Positions 1 through 8,882 of a DNA stretch of 21,338 bases are shown one piece after another. Origin of the DNA: Lactifluus volemus (taxonomy: Eukaryota > Basidiomycota > Agaricomycetes > Russulales > Russulaceae); the NCBI GenBank assembly GCA_022376515.1, contig WTXI01000502.1:1-21338 (forward strand), written 5' to 3'. A program made the translations under genes and the position numbers. The notes below the pieces were generated by a model that did no database searches, had not been told where the DNA came from, and saw only the letters and a list, made by a program, of their open reading frames with translations. The first letter of the stretch is position 1. Every line of letters starts with the position of its first letter.

Positions 1-90
1 CATTTCATCTCATTTCACACTTATTTCACACTATTTCATCTCATTTCATCTCATTTCATCCCATTTCACCTCATTTCATGACCCATTTCA
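1..90. repeat. 10-bp minisatellite (CATTTCATCT-like)
   Basis: About eight to nine degenerate head-to-tail copies of a 10-bp unit (consensus near TCATTTCATC) run from the first base to about position 90. They are followed by an irregular copy and then a C8G6 tract at 93-106. The array abuts the truncated Gag ORF of element D. The repeat may extend left of the window. Confidence 0.85.
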
Positions 91-114
91 TACCCCCCCC
101 GGGGGGTGGGCAGA

Positions 115-1721
115 TCATATAGTTAAGCTGATTTCATGCTTCAATTGTTGGTAAGCGTCGTGGTGCTGGGTGGCCAACTCTTGCCAGCCCCTCAGAGTGT
201 TTGGGTTTGCTCCTACTTGTTTGAGCATACTGGTGAGGAGTCCTAGGTCCAGTCCTCTTTTGTACATTCTGATGGTGCCGTTGCTGTTGGCGTCCCACCC
301 TGCCTTCTTCCTGAGACGATTGAACTCGGCTGTATACTGGGCCAGGTTTCCTTTTTTCATCTCTAGGTGTTCTAGCCTTGTGATCGTGTCGTCTTCTTCA
401 TTGGTGTCTTTGAAGACGTCATCTAGGGCATCCTCAAAGTTGGTCCACAGGATTTCTGCATTTTCTCCATGTTGGACTACTTCCTGCTCGATGGTATCCA
501 GGTAGTCTTGCACCCATGCTGACACCAAAGGTCCCTTGACCATTCCTAGCATTGTCATGACGCGATTGTAAGGGACTAGCATGTCGTCGTGATTTCGGTT
601 GATGGCTTTGTACATGCGCCATTTGGTTTTGAAGACGTCATAAAGGCCTTTTTCTCCTTTAAATGGCGTGAGTGGTATTCCTTTTAGTCCGTTCCTGGGG
701 GGGGCCACTGGTTGAGCTCCAGCTGCTGCACCTCCGCCTCCGCCTCCGCCGCCACCCCCACCTCCGCCACCGCCACCGCCACCGCCACCGCCGCCACCTT
801 CACCGCCGCCACCCCCTTGGCTGGGTCCCGCTGTGGTTGTGGTTTGTACTGGTTGGGTCAACGTGGCTGAGCAAGTGAACATTGGTGTTGGCGAGGTGAT
901 GCTAAGCGCACTCATAGCACGATCTATGGGGGTAACTGGGGTAACCAGTCTGGGCTCCTCATTTTCTTGTGTTGGCGGGGGCTGTCTGGTTTGGTTACTT
1001 TCTGAGGAGGAGTTTTCTCCAGTTGAATCTTGTTGAGGGGACGTTCCCCCACCTTCGTCCTCGCTTTCATCTTCACTTGTTTCTGATGGTTGCATTGAAG
1101 GGGAGAGAGCTAGTTCATTGAGAATGTAGTCGTACTTGGTGAACTTCATAGTGGGATCGGTCCAATAATCGTCGTTTGACCAATAGATGTTGTACCACCA
1201 ATTGTTGATGAACTTGTAGGGAGATCTGTACTTGGCTCTTGATCCTGCTTCTTCGTGATAGGAGTGATAGGTTGTCGGTTTCTGGTATAATTGATGCGTT
1301 TGTCTCCTTTCTTCCAGGAATCTGATGCTTCCTTTCTGTTCGATGGTTAGGTCGTCGTCCTCTCTGGGAATGACTCTAGTTCCTAGGTCGTCTTCGTTTG
1401 TGTCCCAGACAACGATCAAAGACCTGTCGTTATTCTTGTCCAGCCTTGCGTGTGAAAGGCGATATGATCCCCCAGTAGGTAGAGAATCAACGTGTTTCCT
1501 TGTTCAGATTGGAACAACTCTGTTCCTGCACCCAAGATTGTTTCTAGGTGCCCAATGGTGCGTACGCAGGAAATGCTGACTTCTTTCCAGCACCTTTGCT
1601 CCAATCTTTGTTTGGCATTATACTGTTTCTGTATTGCCTCGTTCTTGTTCAAGTGTGCGTCAATCAACAATTCTTTGATTCGCAGGTAGGTTGGTTGTTG
1701 TAGATAGTCCCAGGTGGACAT
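115..1721 (-). pseudogene. gag: Gag of element D, frameshifted and C-terminally truncated
   Basis: This would form the capsid of retrotransposon D. The first part (1721 to 1416) starts MSTWDYLQQP, 23 nt after the LTR. The second part is open from upstream of 1419 down to the stop at 115-117. The frames are joined by one missing base, best placed in the C5 run at 1469-1473. The second part has an acidic/Ser-rich stretch, a poly-Gly tract (residues 202-232 counted from 1419), then AAA and a GIPLTPFKG motif. An alpha-helical capsid-like region of the Retrotrans_gag type follows, with WTNFEDALDDVF and AQYTAEFNRL motifs. The CCHC knuckle found at the end of the A and C Gags is missing. Family assignment rests on this parallel with A and C; sequence identity to them is low. 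Confidence 0.75.
727..815 (-). repeat. Poly-glycine codon tract in Gag D
   Basis: A run of GGN codons on the minus strand (CCN on the plus strand, with CCACCG, CCGCCA and CCTCCG repeats) encodes about 30 consecutive glycines, interrupted once by glutamate. It behaves as a coding microsatellite and gives the spurious plus-strand His/Arg-rich ORFs in this region. Confidence 0.85.
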
Positions 1722-1732
1722 CTACTGGTGAG

Positions 1733-1744
1733 AGCTTCAGCTTT
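1733..1744 (-). promoter_or_regulatory. Putative self-priming primer-binding site of D
   Basis: The 12 nt directly after the 5' LTR read AAAGCTGAAGCT on the minus strand. Their complement, AGCTTCRGCTTT, lies inside the LTR at 1978-1989 with 11 of 12 matches; the one difference would be a G-U pair in RNA. That inner site is about 33 nt downstream of the TATA box, where the transcript should begin. This matches the Tf1 type of self-priming, in which the 5' end of the transcript folds onto the priming site. Confidence 0.6.
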
Positions 1745-2260
1745 TGTTACAGCTCGACTAGGGCCGGGTCCCAACTAGGGTTCAAGAGTTCTGGTCTCTC
1801 CCAAGATCTAGGTTCAGGGTCACTCGAGGTGACAACGCGCAGAACCCTGTGGTGTTGTAGCACAACCACCAAGCTTCGATGGCCCTACTAGGGCGTATAG
1901 GAGGGTAAGAGAAGAAGGGAAAAAGTAGAGGGGAGTTCTTGTCACTCAGGAGAGGGTGAAACGAGTCAATTGGAGTTAAAGCCGAAGCTGGGGTATGAGC
2001 TACCAGCTGAGGCCTACTTATACAATCTACACTAATTGTTCTACCAAACTAGGGTGGACAATAAGCAAGATACCACAAACAATAGACAACGAGGACAATA
2101 GAGACTCGAGACAATAACACTGGGCCAGAATGGGATGAACAATAGGGCGTCAAGACAATAGATCAGTCAGCACAATAAGAGGAATGTGGAAGGGACATCA
2201 TCAGGATGAGTAAGCGTGTTTAGGAAGCATAAGGTCCAACTTGTCCTGCATTCCATAACA
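1745..2260 (-). repeat. 5' LTR of element D
   Basis: This 516-bp segment begins TGTTATGGA at 2260 on the minus strand and ends in TAACA at 1745, the usual TG...CA frame. A TATAAG box lies at 2017-2022 on the minus strand, with the inferred start about 33 nt downstream. The outer edge is fixed by the interrupted host exon at 2261. The inner edge is fixed by the priming site. No second copy is in the window, so the boundaries come from motifs only. Confidence 0.65.
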
Positions 2261-2690
2261 CATCCCCACTTTGATGACTTGGAGGCACTACAAGACAAAT
2301 AAGATGGGATCAACAGTTTTAAATGATTGAATCTGTTCCATACCTGTACTTTCTGGTGGTGTGTCAACTCCAGAGAAGTCAAAATCTTGATACATCAGTG
2401 GCGCCTCATCCGTGATTGGGTTTGATGCTTCGTGAAAGTGGCCACAAGGTTCCTGAAGGTTAGAACCTATTGGTGTGGCATGCCAAGCACCACATACCTG
2501 AAAACTTTGTCTGTAGTCTTTCCTTCATCTCCCTTTCATACTCAGCCAAGCCTTCTTCCTCTTTCTGGTCCCTCTCGCACTTTCGAGTGTGAGCCACAAG
2601 TGCCTGAGGGCAATAGAGGACCCCGCAGTTGGGGCATGGCCTTTTCCCTGCTGATGATGATTTCTTGGCAGATCTTGAGGCTTTAGGCAT
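2261..2690 (-). pseudogene. 5' exons of a C2HC zinc-finger host gene, broken by LTR D
   Basis: I do not recognise the gene. ATG at 2690 opens exon 1 (2690-2498): a basic Ser/Lys-rich start, then C19-x2-C22-x11-H34-x3-C38, a C2HC-type finger, and a charged helix rich in E, K and R. A strong CAG/GTATGT donor ends the exon. With an acceptor at 2467 (31-nt intron, unusually short) exon 2 (2466-2344) stays open and reads into an acidic segment with DFDFSGVDTPPEST. A second, typical 56-nt intron (2343-2288, GTATGG...TTGTAG) leads to exon 3, which keeps frame for nine codons until the LTR starts at 2260. The rest of the gene is not visible. A finger plus acidic Pro-rich linker also occurs at the N-terminus of some fungal DNA-transposon proteins, so a transposase origin is possible. 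Confidence 0.6.
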
Positions 2691-3080
2691 GACCTTAATG
2701 GAGGGAAGTGCACAGTGAGGGTTGCAAGAAAGAACAAAGGGGTGGGTACGAGAGATCAAAGGGGGGGACAAGTAATCAAAGTCTTGATGTCGCAGCGAAG
2801 TCTCTGGGAAATTTACATTCACATGACTTAGAAAAGACCCATTTCCTTCCAACTAACTTACACTCAACCCTCTCCCCACCACAATCTCGACCTCTGCTGA
2901 CACACTCTCTGTGCGGACTCCATCACGAGCTGCCTCGATGCCTAGTCTGGTAGTCTGGTTGTTTCGGGTGGGAACTCTGTTGCACCCCCCCTTCCCGTTC
3001 ATTTTTCATGACCTCAAATACCTCAAGGCTTTCATGCCTCATGTCCTCCATCTCGAGTTCAATCGACGCCCACATCGTAA
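2691..3080. other. Upstream region of the zinc-finger gene; no gene seen
   Basis: Read on the minus strand, the first 150 bases upstream of the ATG at 2690 are pyrimidine-rich (CCTTTGATCTCTCG, CCTTTGTTCTTTC), typical of fungal promoters. A plus-strand open frame from 2911 crosses into the eIF4A pseudogene in the wrong frame and is not treated as a gene. Part of 2950-3080 may be eIF4A sequence decayed beyond recognition. Confidence 0.4.
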
Positions 3081-3392
3081 TTTGACACCTTATGCGACCA
3101 CTATGACACCCTCACCATCATGCAAGCTGTCATCCGTGGTGGGACCTCGTATGTTTTTTTCCCCCTTGATACATGCGCTTCTGCTTAAGCTTTTATACTC
3201 AGGCATGTGTTAATTATAACTGATGTTTGGGCCCGCGGTATCAATGTACAACAAGTCTCTGGTCATTAACTATGATCTACCAGCGTAAGTGACCATTGGT
3301 TGTCGATATCTCATCCTCCAAATAGAAACCATGATGATTATATTCATCGTATCGGTGGTCGGTTTGGCCGCAAAAGTGTTGCCATTAACGTG
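3081..3392 (+). pseudogene. eIF4A (DEAD-box translation initiation helicase) pseudogene, C-terminal fragment
   Basis: Three blocks match the C-terminal RecA lobe of eIF4A in order. 3081-3134 encodes FDTLCDHYDTLTIMQAVI. 3219-3282 encodes TDVWARGINVQQVS then VINYDLP, with a 2-base loss in a CT repeat at 3255-3262 that shifts the frame. 3327-3392 encodes YIHRIGGRFGRKSVAINV. Between blocks 2 and 3 lies a 41-nt stretch, GTAAGT...AATAG (3285-3325), in the expected splice format. A GTATGT...TTAAG stretch lies between blocks 1 and 2. The copy therefore arose from genomic DNA, not from spliced RNA. Motif VI has lost two residues (HRIGRxGR normally; HRIG-GR here), and the segment between motifs IV and V is deleted. 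Traces may continue to about 3480. Non-functional. Confidence 0.9.
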
Positions 3393-3517
3393 CATTGTAG
3401 TGGCAACGTGATTATATGCCTACTGATTTAACTGCACTATTCTAGTTCGTGACTGGATGCCGTTCGAATTCTATGGGATATAGGTTCGTGGATGTGTTGT
3501 GTTCATTGTACTGCTCG
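3393..3517 (+). other. Probable decayed 3' end of the eIF4A copy
   Basis: No clear ORF. A stretch at 3433-3465 (GCACTATTCTAG, then GGATGCCGTT) could be the remains of the conserved YYST...EMP tail of eIF4A, but too many changes have built up to be sure. The segment ends at the LTR of element B. Confidence 0.35.
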
Positions 3518-4167
3518 TGTCACGGTTCACAGGGACCGTGGCTCAAAGTGAGCTTCAGTAATCAATTAAAGAACGCGCAGACAAGTTCCTGTGAAGGATA
3601 AACTTGACTGTGCGAACTCTCAGTTCTGTATCGCGTGAGGTGGGTAGTACGGGCCGGTGCACACAATGGTCGGAGTTACCATTCCCAAAGAGGATAGATG
3701 GTGGCAGATGGACAAAGGACAATCTGTAAGTTCAGCCGCAATGCGGGCACGAGTGTAATTGGAATGCAAGGGGTGCTCGCCTTCCAAGGACACTCGTGGG
3801 AGGTTGAACTAAGGTTCTAGGGCGGACACGGGGTGAGAAGTGCGGACTACTTCTCACAACGCATTCATATTAGGGTTCAGGCGTCTGGGAACTGGTTTCA
3901 CGGAAATGGAACAAGTTCACAGATGTCTGATCGTGGCGCGAAGTACCTAGATCAAGGTACGAAGAGGGGATTCACAAGAAGAGAGGGAGATTGAGTGTCA
4001 GGCGAACAACTGCTGTGATTCTAGACGAAGCTGAAGCTGGGGCTTTAGCTCGTCCATAGGGCCCTATTTATGCGTACAGAGGGCCAGCCAACTATCCTAC
4101 AAAGGTCACAGTAAAGTAGCGAAGTCAAGATCATTGACTAAGGACCTGAGTCAGTTCTGATAACTCA

Positions 4168-4172
4168 AGAAC
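4168..4172. repeat. Target-site duplication AGAAC, left copy
   Basis: AGAAC directly precedes the solo LTR at 4173 and is repeated exactly at 4778-4782 after it. Confidence 0.9.
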
Positions 4173-4777
4173 TGTTAAGGTTCCAAGTGGGACCTTTGTA
4201 CGAAGTGTACGATCGTTCGTGAAGTCAAGAACTAGACTTGCAAGACGTGCAAGTCAAGATCAAAGGTTCGATAAGGATGAGACTTAGTAAACGACTAAGT
4301 CAAGAGCGTTTCAGAGGTCAAGGGCTTTGGGCTTAGGGATAAGACCAAAGTGTCAAGAAGTCGAAGAGCGTGATGTCAAGAGGGTTCTCTCAGGTCTGAT
4401 GCTTCTAGGCAAGCAAGGTTCTAATAGATAGAAGACTTGGATTGCGAAACAAAACTGAGACTTAAGGTCTCTAGGGCAGAAAGTACAGGGTTTATATAGA
4501 GAAGAACGAGGCTATGTACACAGCCATAGGGGCTGTGACCTTCGTACAGCTTTCAGGGTTTGAAACATGTTTCAGGAATCAGCAAGTCATCCTGTGCATG
4601 TGGCTGTTACTTGCGGCTGTATGGTGCTGTGCGAGGCTGTATTGTGAGAGAAATAAGTAAGCGATCTGAAACAAAGTGATCGGCAGTCCATTCGTATAAG
4701 CAAGGGAGTCAGCAGAAATGAGTCAGCAGTCCGAAAATGTATAGTATGAGTCAGCAAGCACGTGTCAGTCCATAACA
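4173..4777 (-). repeat. Solo LTR of the A/C family
   Basis: This 605-bp segment runs TGTTAAGG...CCATAACA and is clearly homologous over its whole length to the 616-bp LTRs of A and the 607-bp LTR of C (the TATATA box, priming-complement AAACTGAGACTT and GGCTGTGTACA region are all present). It is flanked by AGAAC on both sides, so it is a complete insertion reduced to one LTR by LTR-LTR recombination, not the 3' LTR of element B. In shared variants (for example GCAAGGGAGTCAGCAG) it is closer to C than to A. Confidence 0.93.
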
Positions 4778-4782
4778 AGAAC
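4778..4782. repeat. Target-site duplication AGAAC, right copy
   Basis: Pairs with 4168-4172 and marks the insertion point of the solo LTR inside LTR B. Confidence 0.9.
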
Positions 4783-5000
4783 TGACTCAGTGTGTCTGAC
4801 TTAAGATCTGAGTCAAGGACGCTGACTCGAGATTTGAGTCATGATCCCTGAGTCAAATACACGTCCAAAATAGCGATGCACAGCCCCTGGAAGACAACAG
4901 AGGGGGCTGGCCAAGGAAAGGGATCCTAGGTCGTAACACAAGTCAAAAAATAGACGGAAAACAGTAAGAAATGGGCCAGACGGCCTGCATAACCGTAACA

Positions 5001-5013
5001 GTACCCTCTCTCC
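5001..5013 (-). promoter_or_regulatory. Polypurine tract of element B
   Basis: On the minus strand, GGAGAGAGGGTAC lies directly before the TGTTACGG start of the 3' LTR and 25 nt after the Pol stop. It is the expected primer site for plus-strand DNA synthesis. Confidence 0.8.
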
Positions 5014-5160
5014 TAGGCGCATGTACCACCATGCACCTTAGTCACCCCTGTCCATGGACTCCCAATCAATGTCTTCCCAGAGCGCCTCACCTGCATCTAC
5101 ATCATCCATGTCATACTCATCCCAGAGATGAGTAATGGGCTGCAACTCCGTGGCCCTGAC

Positions 5161-5346
5161 AGGACAGTTCCTCCCATAGTACTGGTGGTCAGGGAAGACT
5201 CGGCATCTGTGCACGGTGCAACGCGTATGGGGGTGATGACAGTCATAGGAGTAGTGCCCCTTCTTTTGACAATAGAGACACTCCCTCCACAAGGGGCAGT
5301 CTTCGTACCTGTGATCCACCCCATCCCTGTTGCACTTGCCGCAATA
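5161..5346 (-). other. Cys/His-rich C-terminal array of Pol B
   Basis: Pattern: C-x2-C-x6-H-x4-C, then C-x2-C-x4-H-x4-C (a canonical zinc-knuckle spacing: CLYCQKKGHYSYDC), then H-x2-C-x4-C-x5-H-x6-C. The same array, with all 13 of these Cys/His positions kept, ends Pol of element A at 9647-9835. It lies downstream of the chromodomain, where chromoviral Pol usually ends. A nucleic-acid-binding role is inferred from the knuckle. Confidence 0.8.
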
Positions 5347-5387
5347 AAATGACTTCTTCCCCTTCCTCTTGCACTTGCTGGTGATTT

Positions 5388-5918
5388 TCAGAGGGCTGAC
5401 TCCGGAATCACCACCAGACAGCCCCCCATGCGACGAAGACGCAACGACGGGTGAACGTAGGCCGTCCCCATCTGCTGCACGTACCCCCTGGAGTTGATGA
5501 GCACCGTCACCTGCAGAAGGTTGGGCCCAACTGAAGATCTTCCAGGGATCGTGAGGGGGTTCGGGTCGCAGCGTGTGGGGGTCTCCAACGACAGGACCTC
5601 TGGCTGGAACCTCATGTCCGCTGCCAGCGTCTCCAGGGCTTCCTGGATAGGTGAGAGTTGAGGAGGCGGCGTCGGGCCCAGGAGAGGAGATGGAGTCCTC
5701 GGATGATACGAGGGGCTTCGGCGAGGCCCTTGGTGAGGCGAGCGGGTGGTCCTCCTGTACAGTGGAGGTGCTGATCTGGGTTGGTTCTGCTGGGGTGTCC
5801 GTGGCAAGGGACGTCTCTGAGAAGGACCACTTCCCTCCCTTACAGACCGCGAGGGTGTTGAACGACAAGTCAAGGAGTTGGAGGTAGTCCTCCTCTGAGT
5901 TGGGGTATTGGAATGCAA
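5388..5918 (-). CDS. Overlapping ORF in the +1 frame of Pol B (candidate)
   Basis: This 176-codon frame lies wholly inside the Pol B linker between chromodomain and Cys/His array, in the +1 frame. It has no ATG at its upstream end (first near-cognate codon TTG at 5918), so it would need frameshifting or splicing to be made. The first 130 residues are rich in Pro, Ser, Arg and Thr. Residues 133-174 (VTVLINSRGYVQQMGTAYVH and on) are hydrophobic/polar alternating and align with residues 166-207 of the +1-frame ORF in element A. It is still open although Pol B itself has decayed. It could still be chance: Pro-rich coding DNA is poor in stops in other frames. Confidence 0.35.
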   Translation of the reverse strand: MHSNTPTQRRTTSNSLTCRSTPSRSVREGSGPSQRRPLPRTPQQNQPRSAPPLYRRTTRSPHQGPRRSPSYHPRTPSPLLGPTPPPQLSPIQEALETLAADMRFQPEVLSLETPTRCDPNPLTIPGRSSVGPNLLQVTVLINSRGYVQQMGTAYVHPSLRLRRMGGCLVVIPESAL

Positions 5919-8877
5919 GTTGTAAGGTATTACTCATGGAGGAGGAGATAGTGGGAGTGGTGATGGTGCGGATTTGTCTTTTCCTCCTCGCTTTTATCCT
6001 CCCTCTCCCTATCGCATTGGGGTTGCGTTGATAGAACTCCTTAATGAGCTCTGGAGCCTTCACATTGCCAGCGGGTTCCCAACTATCATGAGTGGGTGAA
6101 TATCCCTTCCAATGAAGGAGATACTCAAGCTTTTCTGCCTTCCCTTTCTTGCGCACATCAATGATCTGTTCCACCTCATATTCTGGTTCACCTTCCATCA
6201 GATCAGGTGGCGGCTCTGTAAAGTTGTGCCCATGTTCCTCCGTCTCCTTGTAAGGTGTTAACAAGGACGCATGGAAGACATTGTGAATGCGCCAGTGTGG
6301 GGGAAGCTGGAGGTGGTACACCACTGGAGAAATGATGTCAATGATGGGGAATGGACCATATCTTTTTGGTCCCAACTTTGCAGATGGATACATTGTCTTT
6401 AGGTTTGTTCCCTCCAACAATACTTGTTGTCCTTTTTCGAATGGATGGAAGTGTCTCTGACCCTTCTTTCTCTGGTGTCGTTTCAGCCACAGTTCCTGCA
6501 CCTTTCTGATAGTATCTTGAGCGCGTTCCCTAGCCTCCTTTATCCACATCTGTCTCTGATGTAACGCAGGGACATTTGTGATCCTTCCAGAGAGGCGAAT
6601 GATTGGGTTTGTGCCCCACAAGAGCTCAAAGGGTGTCTTCTTTGTGCTTGCATTTGGCCAGGAATTGTGGACAAACTGGGCGAGAGAAAGAAGGTTTGCC
6701 CAGTCGTCTTGTTGGCTGCTTCCATAGATTCACAAGTATTGCCCCACCCATTGATTAGCGCGTTCTGATTGTCCATCAGTCTGTGGATGATAGGCGGAAC
6801 TGATGTTTTGTGTAACTCCTAGCAGTTCACACATTTGGTGGGTGAAGTGTGCAGTGAAACGGGGATCTCTGTCCGAAATGATGTGATGGGGACAGCCAAA
6901 AAGAGGGAAGATGTGTTCCACATAGAGCCGGGCCACTTCCTCTACGTCAATTGTCTTTTGACAGGGCAAGAAGAAGGCTGCCTTCAAGCAATCATGGTCC
7001 ACTACCGTCAGGATTGAGTCATATCCTTTTGAAACTGGGAGATCGGTGATGAGATCAAGTGAAATTGTCTGGAAGGGGATCGCTTTTCGTTCAACAGTGA
7101 TTGGCATTAGCGGTGGTTTGGGTTTTACAGTATTGGGTTTCATCATTTGGCAAGTTGCACACCCCTTGACGTAGTTTTGGACATATTGCCACATCGTCGG
7201 CCACCAGTAGTCCTCTGACACCTTCTGAAGTGTCGTAGCAATGCCAGGATGTCCAGCCAAAGCATGATCATGATACTCATGCAAGATCTGTCACTTAAGA
7301 TCTCCCTGGTCCACAACTACTGGTCTCCCCTGATGCACCCAATGGTGATTCACTGAATCAAGTGGGTATGAGTGATGCAGCTCTGCAAAGTAGTCTGGTG
7401 TGCACGCTTGCCAATCCCAGACTTGCTGCTCGAGATTGCTGACTTCTGTTGCCCGTGCAAAGAGTTTGTCTGGGAGGACAAGGGTGTTTTCATTATCATG
7501 CTTCCCTTCGTCCACCCCTGGTGGTCTAGACAACGCGTCAGCCTTGTTCAGCTTGCCTGGGCGGTGCACTAGTTTGTAGTTGTAGTCGGCAAGGTCACTG
7601 AGGTACCTTGCTACGCGTTGATTGATTCTCTGAGGTTGCCAGTAATATCGAAGGTTATTGTGATCGGTGTGGACAATGGTAGTAAAAGGGGAGGAGAGGA
7701 ACAGATGTCTCCATCGCCGCAGACCTCGAATCACTGCCAAAAGTTCTCTATCATGGACATTGTACCCTCTCTCAGCTTCATTCAACGTTTGAGAGTGGTA
7801 GCCCACTGGGCAGAGTCTTTGCTTGTCATTTCGCTGATAGAGGATGGCCCCAGTGGCATACTGAGACGCATCTACCTCCATCTCGAAAGGGCGGTCATAG
7901 TCAGGTCGTTGGAGGACAGGGTCGGATTCTACAATCTGGAGGAGTGCATCCAAAGCCTTGATGCACTCATCCGTCCATTTAAATGGTCGTCCCTTCTTCA
8001 GTAGGGTCGTGAGTGGGGCTGCAAGGTGTGCGAAGTGGGGAATGAATGGTCTTTGATATCCCAAGACCCCAAGCGTGCTCCGTACTTCCTTTACTGAAGA
8101 CAAGGTTCAAGGCCATTGGGACAGTCCCTTCCTCTTTGTGGGGTCAATGCGGATGGTTCCCTGCTCCACGCGAATGCCAAGGTAGTCAATGCTGGTTCGC
8201 TCGAACTTGCACTTCGACAATTTGAGGAAGAAGGATTCTTGGCGGAACATCTCAAGGATTTCTCGAACTATCCTCCGATGCTCCTCCACGTCTCCCCCAG
8301 TGGCAATCAAAATGTCGTCCATATATACAAACACCTTCCCTGGGTAGCGGTTCATGATCCTAGCAAAGACCCGGTCCATGCAACGCTGGAAGGTGGCTGG
8401 AGAGTTCTGGAGGCCAAAGAGCATCACCTTCGGCTGATACAGACCAAAGGGAGTCTTAAACACAGCTTTCCATCGATCCTCAGGACGAATTTGAATGTTA
8501 TGGTAGCCCCAACGAATGTCTAATGCCGTGAAGAGGGTGCGCCCATGCAAGGCTTCCAAAATTTGCTCAATGTGAGGGATGGGGTACACATCTCGCACTG
8601 TCCAGCTGTTTACTTCTCTGTAGTCTTGGATGGGGCGAAGACCCCCATCTCTCTTCTTTATGAAGAACCAGGGGGTTGACCAGGGAGAGTTGGACTTTTC
8701 AATGAATCCCCATCATTCATTCTCCTCTATGAATTTCTGGGTCGCCTCTCTCTCTTCCCTGGTGAGCGCGTAGACTTTACAATTGATGGTGGCTGGGGCA
8801 TCCTCCTTTAAGACGATGGCATGATCCTCTGGTCGTGATGGTGGGAAGCGATGGGACTTCTCTTCGTCAAAGACGTC

Positions 8878-8882
8878 CACAT
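8878..8882. repeat. Target-site duplication CACAT, left copy
   Basis: CACAT precedes LTR A at 8883 and recurs at 16571-16575 right after the other LTR. Removing element A and one CACAT restores the pol frame of B (…QDY-V-DVFDEE…). Confidence 0.97.

Larger units (their letters stand above)
1..2260 (-). mobile_element. Element D: truncated Ty3/Gypsy retrotransposon, 5' part only
   Basis: The minus strand reads 5' LTR (2260 to 1745), priming site, a 23-nt leader, then Gag (1721 to 115). The Gag has no nucleocapsid knuckle, and protease and Pol are absent: the ORF stops at 115 and a minisatellite follows. D was therefore cut off after the capsid-like region, or lost its 3' part by deletion. It differs in LTR and Gag sequence from A and C but has the same Gag design. 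The LTR edge at 2260/2261 interrupts a host exon. No second LTR or target duplication is visible, because the other end is missing. Confidence 0.8.
4147..4855. promoter_or_regulatory. Cluster of TGACTCA/TGAGTCA sites in LTR B U3
   Basis: Exact TGACTCA or TGAGTCA heptamers belonging to LTR B lie at 4147-4153, 4783-4789, 4809-4815, 4835-4841 and 4849-4855, with a near-match TGACTCG at 4823-4829. This is the core recognised by Gcn4/AP-1-type bZIP activators, which in fungi respond to amino-acid starvation and stress. The inserted solo LTR adds two more (4719-4725, 4747-4753). Function is inferred. Confidence 0.5.
3518..5000 (-). repeat. 3' LTR of element B, interrupted by a solo LTR
   Basis: The ends form a short terminal inverted repeat: TGTCACGGTT at 3518-3527 and AACCGTAACA at 4991-5000. 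The inner end abuts a polypurine tract. Removing the inserted solo LTR and one AGAAC copy leaves about 873 bp. A TATA-like ATAAATAG sits at 4064-4071 (minus), with AGCTTCAGCTTC (4027-4038) about 32 nt downstream. That is almost the same start-site sequence as in the LTR of D. The outer boundary at 3518 rests on the inverted repeat alone. Confidence 0.65.
5038..8882 (-). pseudogene. pol: Pol of element B (RT, RNase H, integrase, chromodomain, Cys/His tail), four nonsense codons
   Basis: One continuous minus-strand frame, broken by TGA at 8713-8715, 8107-8109, 7291-7293 and 6730-6732. Order: VDVFDEEKSHRFPPSR linker at the break with element A; RT with ALDIRWGYHNI, FGLQNSPATFQR and VYMDDIL (catalytic YMDD near 8317-8325); RNase H with DASQYATGA and TDHNNLRYY; integrase with GHPGIATT...CATCQ zinc region and catalytic D, D, E in SLDLITDLP, ISDRDPRF and QSERANQ; GPY/F (KRYGPF); chromodomain at 6028-6183 (EYEVEQIID...YLLHWKGY...SWEP). 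After about 225 linker residues comes a Cys/His-rich tail (5161-5346), then an acidic Trp-rich end. Every motif residue checked is kept, so the TGA codons are the main damage. The piece upstream of the break is at 16571-16805. Confidence 0.93.

Noticed and set aside
1..90. CRISPR-like array
   Set aside because: The units are head-to-tail without spacers and only 10 bp long; the DNA is eukaryotic.
672..878. Plus-strand His/Arg-rich ORF
   Set aside because: It is the reverse complement of the poly-Gly codon tract of Gag D. The same applies to the Gly-tract antisense ORFs near 15051-15408 and 19467-19773.
2911..3213. Plus-strand 100-codon ORF
   Set aside because: The eIF4A-like text over the same bases (FDTLCDHYDTL...) is in another frame, so this ORF is a shadow of a pseudogene.
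3285..3325. Retroprocessed (intron-less) origin of the eIF4A copy
   Set aside because: A GTAAGT...TAG stretch of fungal intron size interrupts the coding match at this point, so the copy came from unspliced DNA.
4173..5000. Reading the LTR at 4173-4777 as the 3' LTR of element B
   Set aside because: It has its own AGAAC duplication, and B's polypurine tract abuts a different LTR end (TGTTACGG) at 5000.
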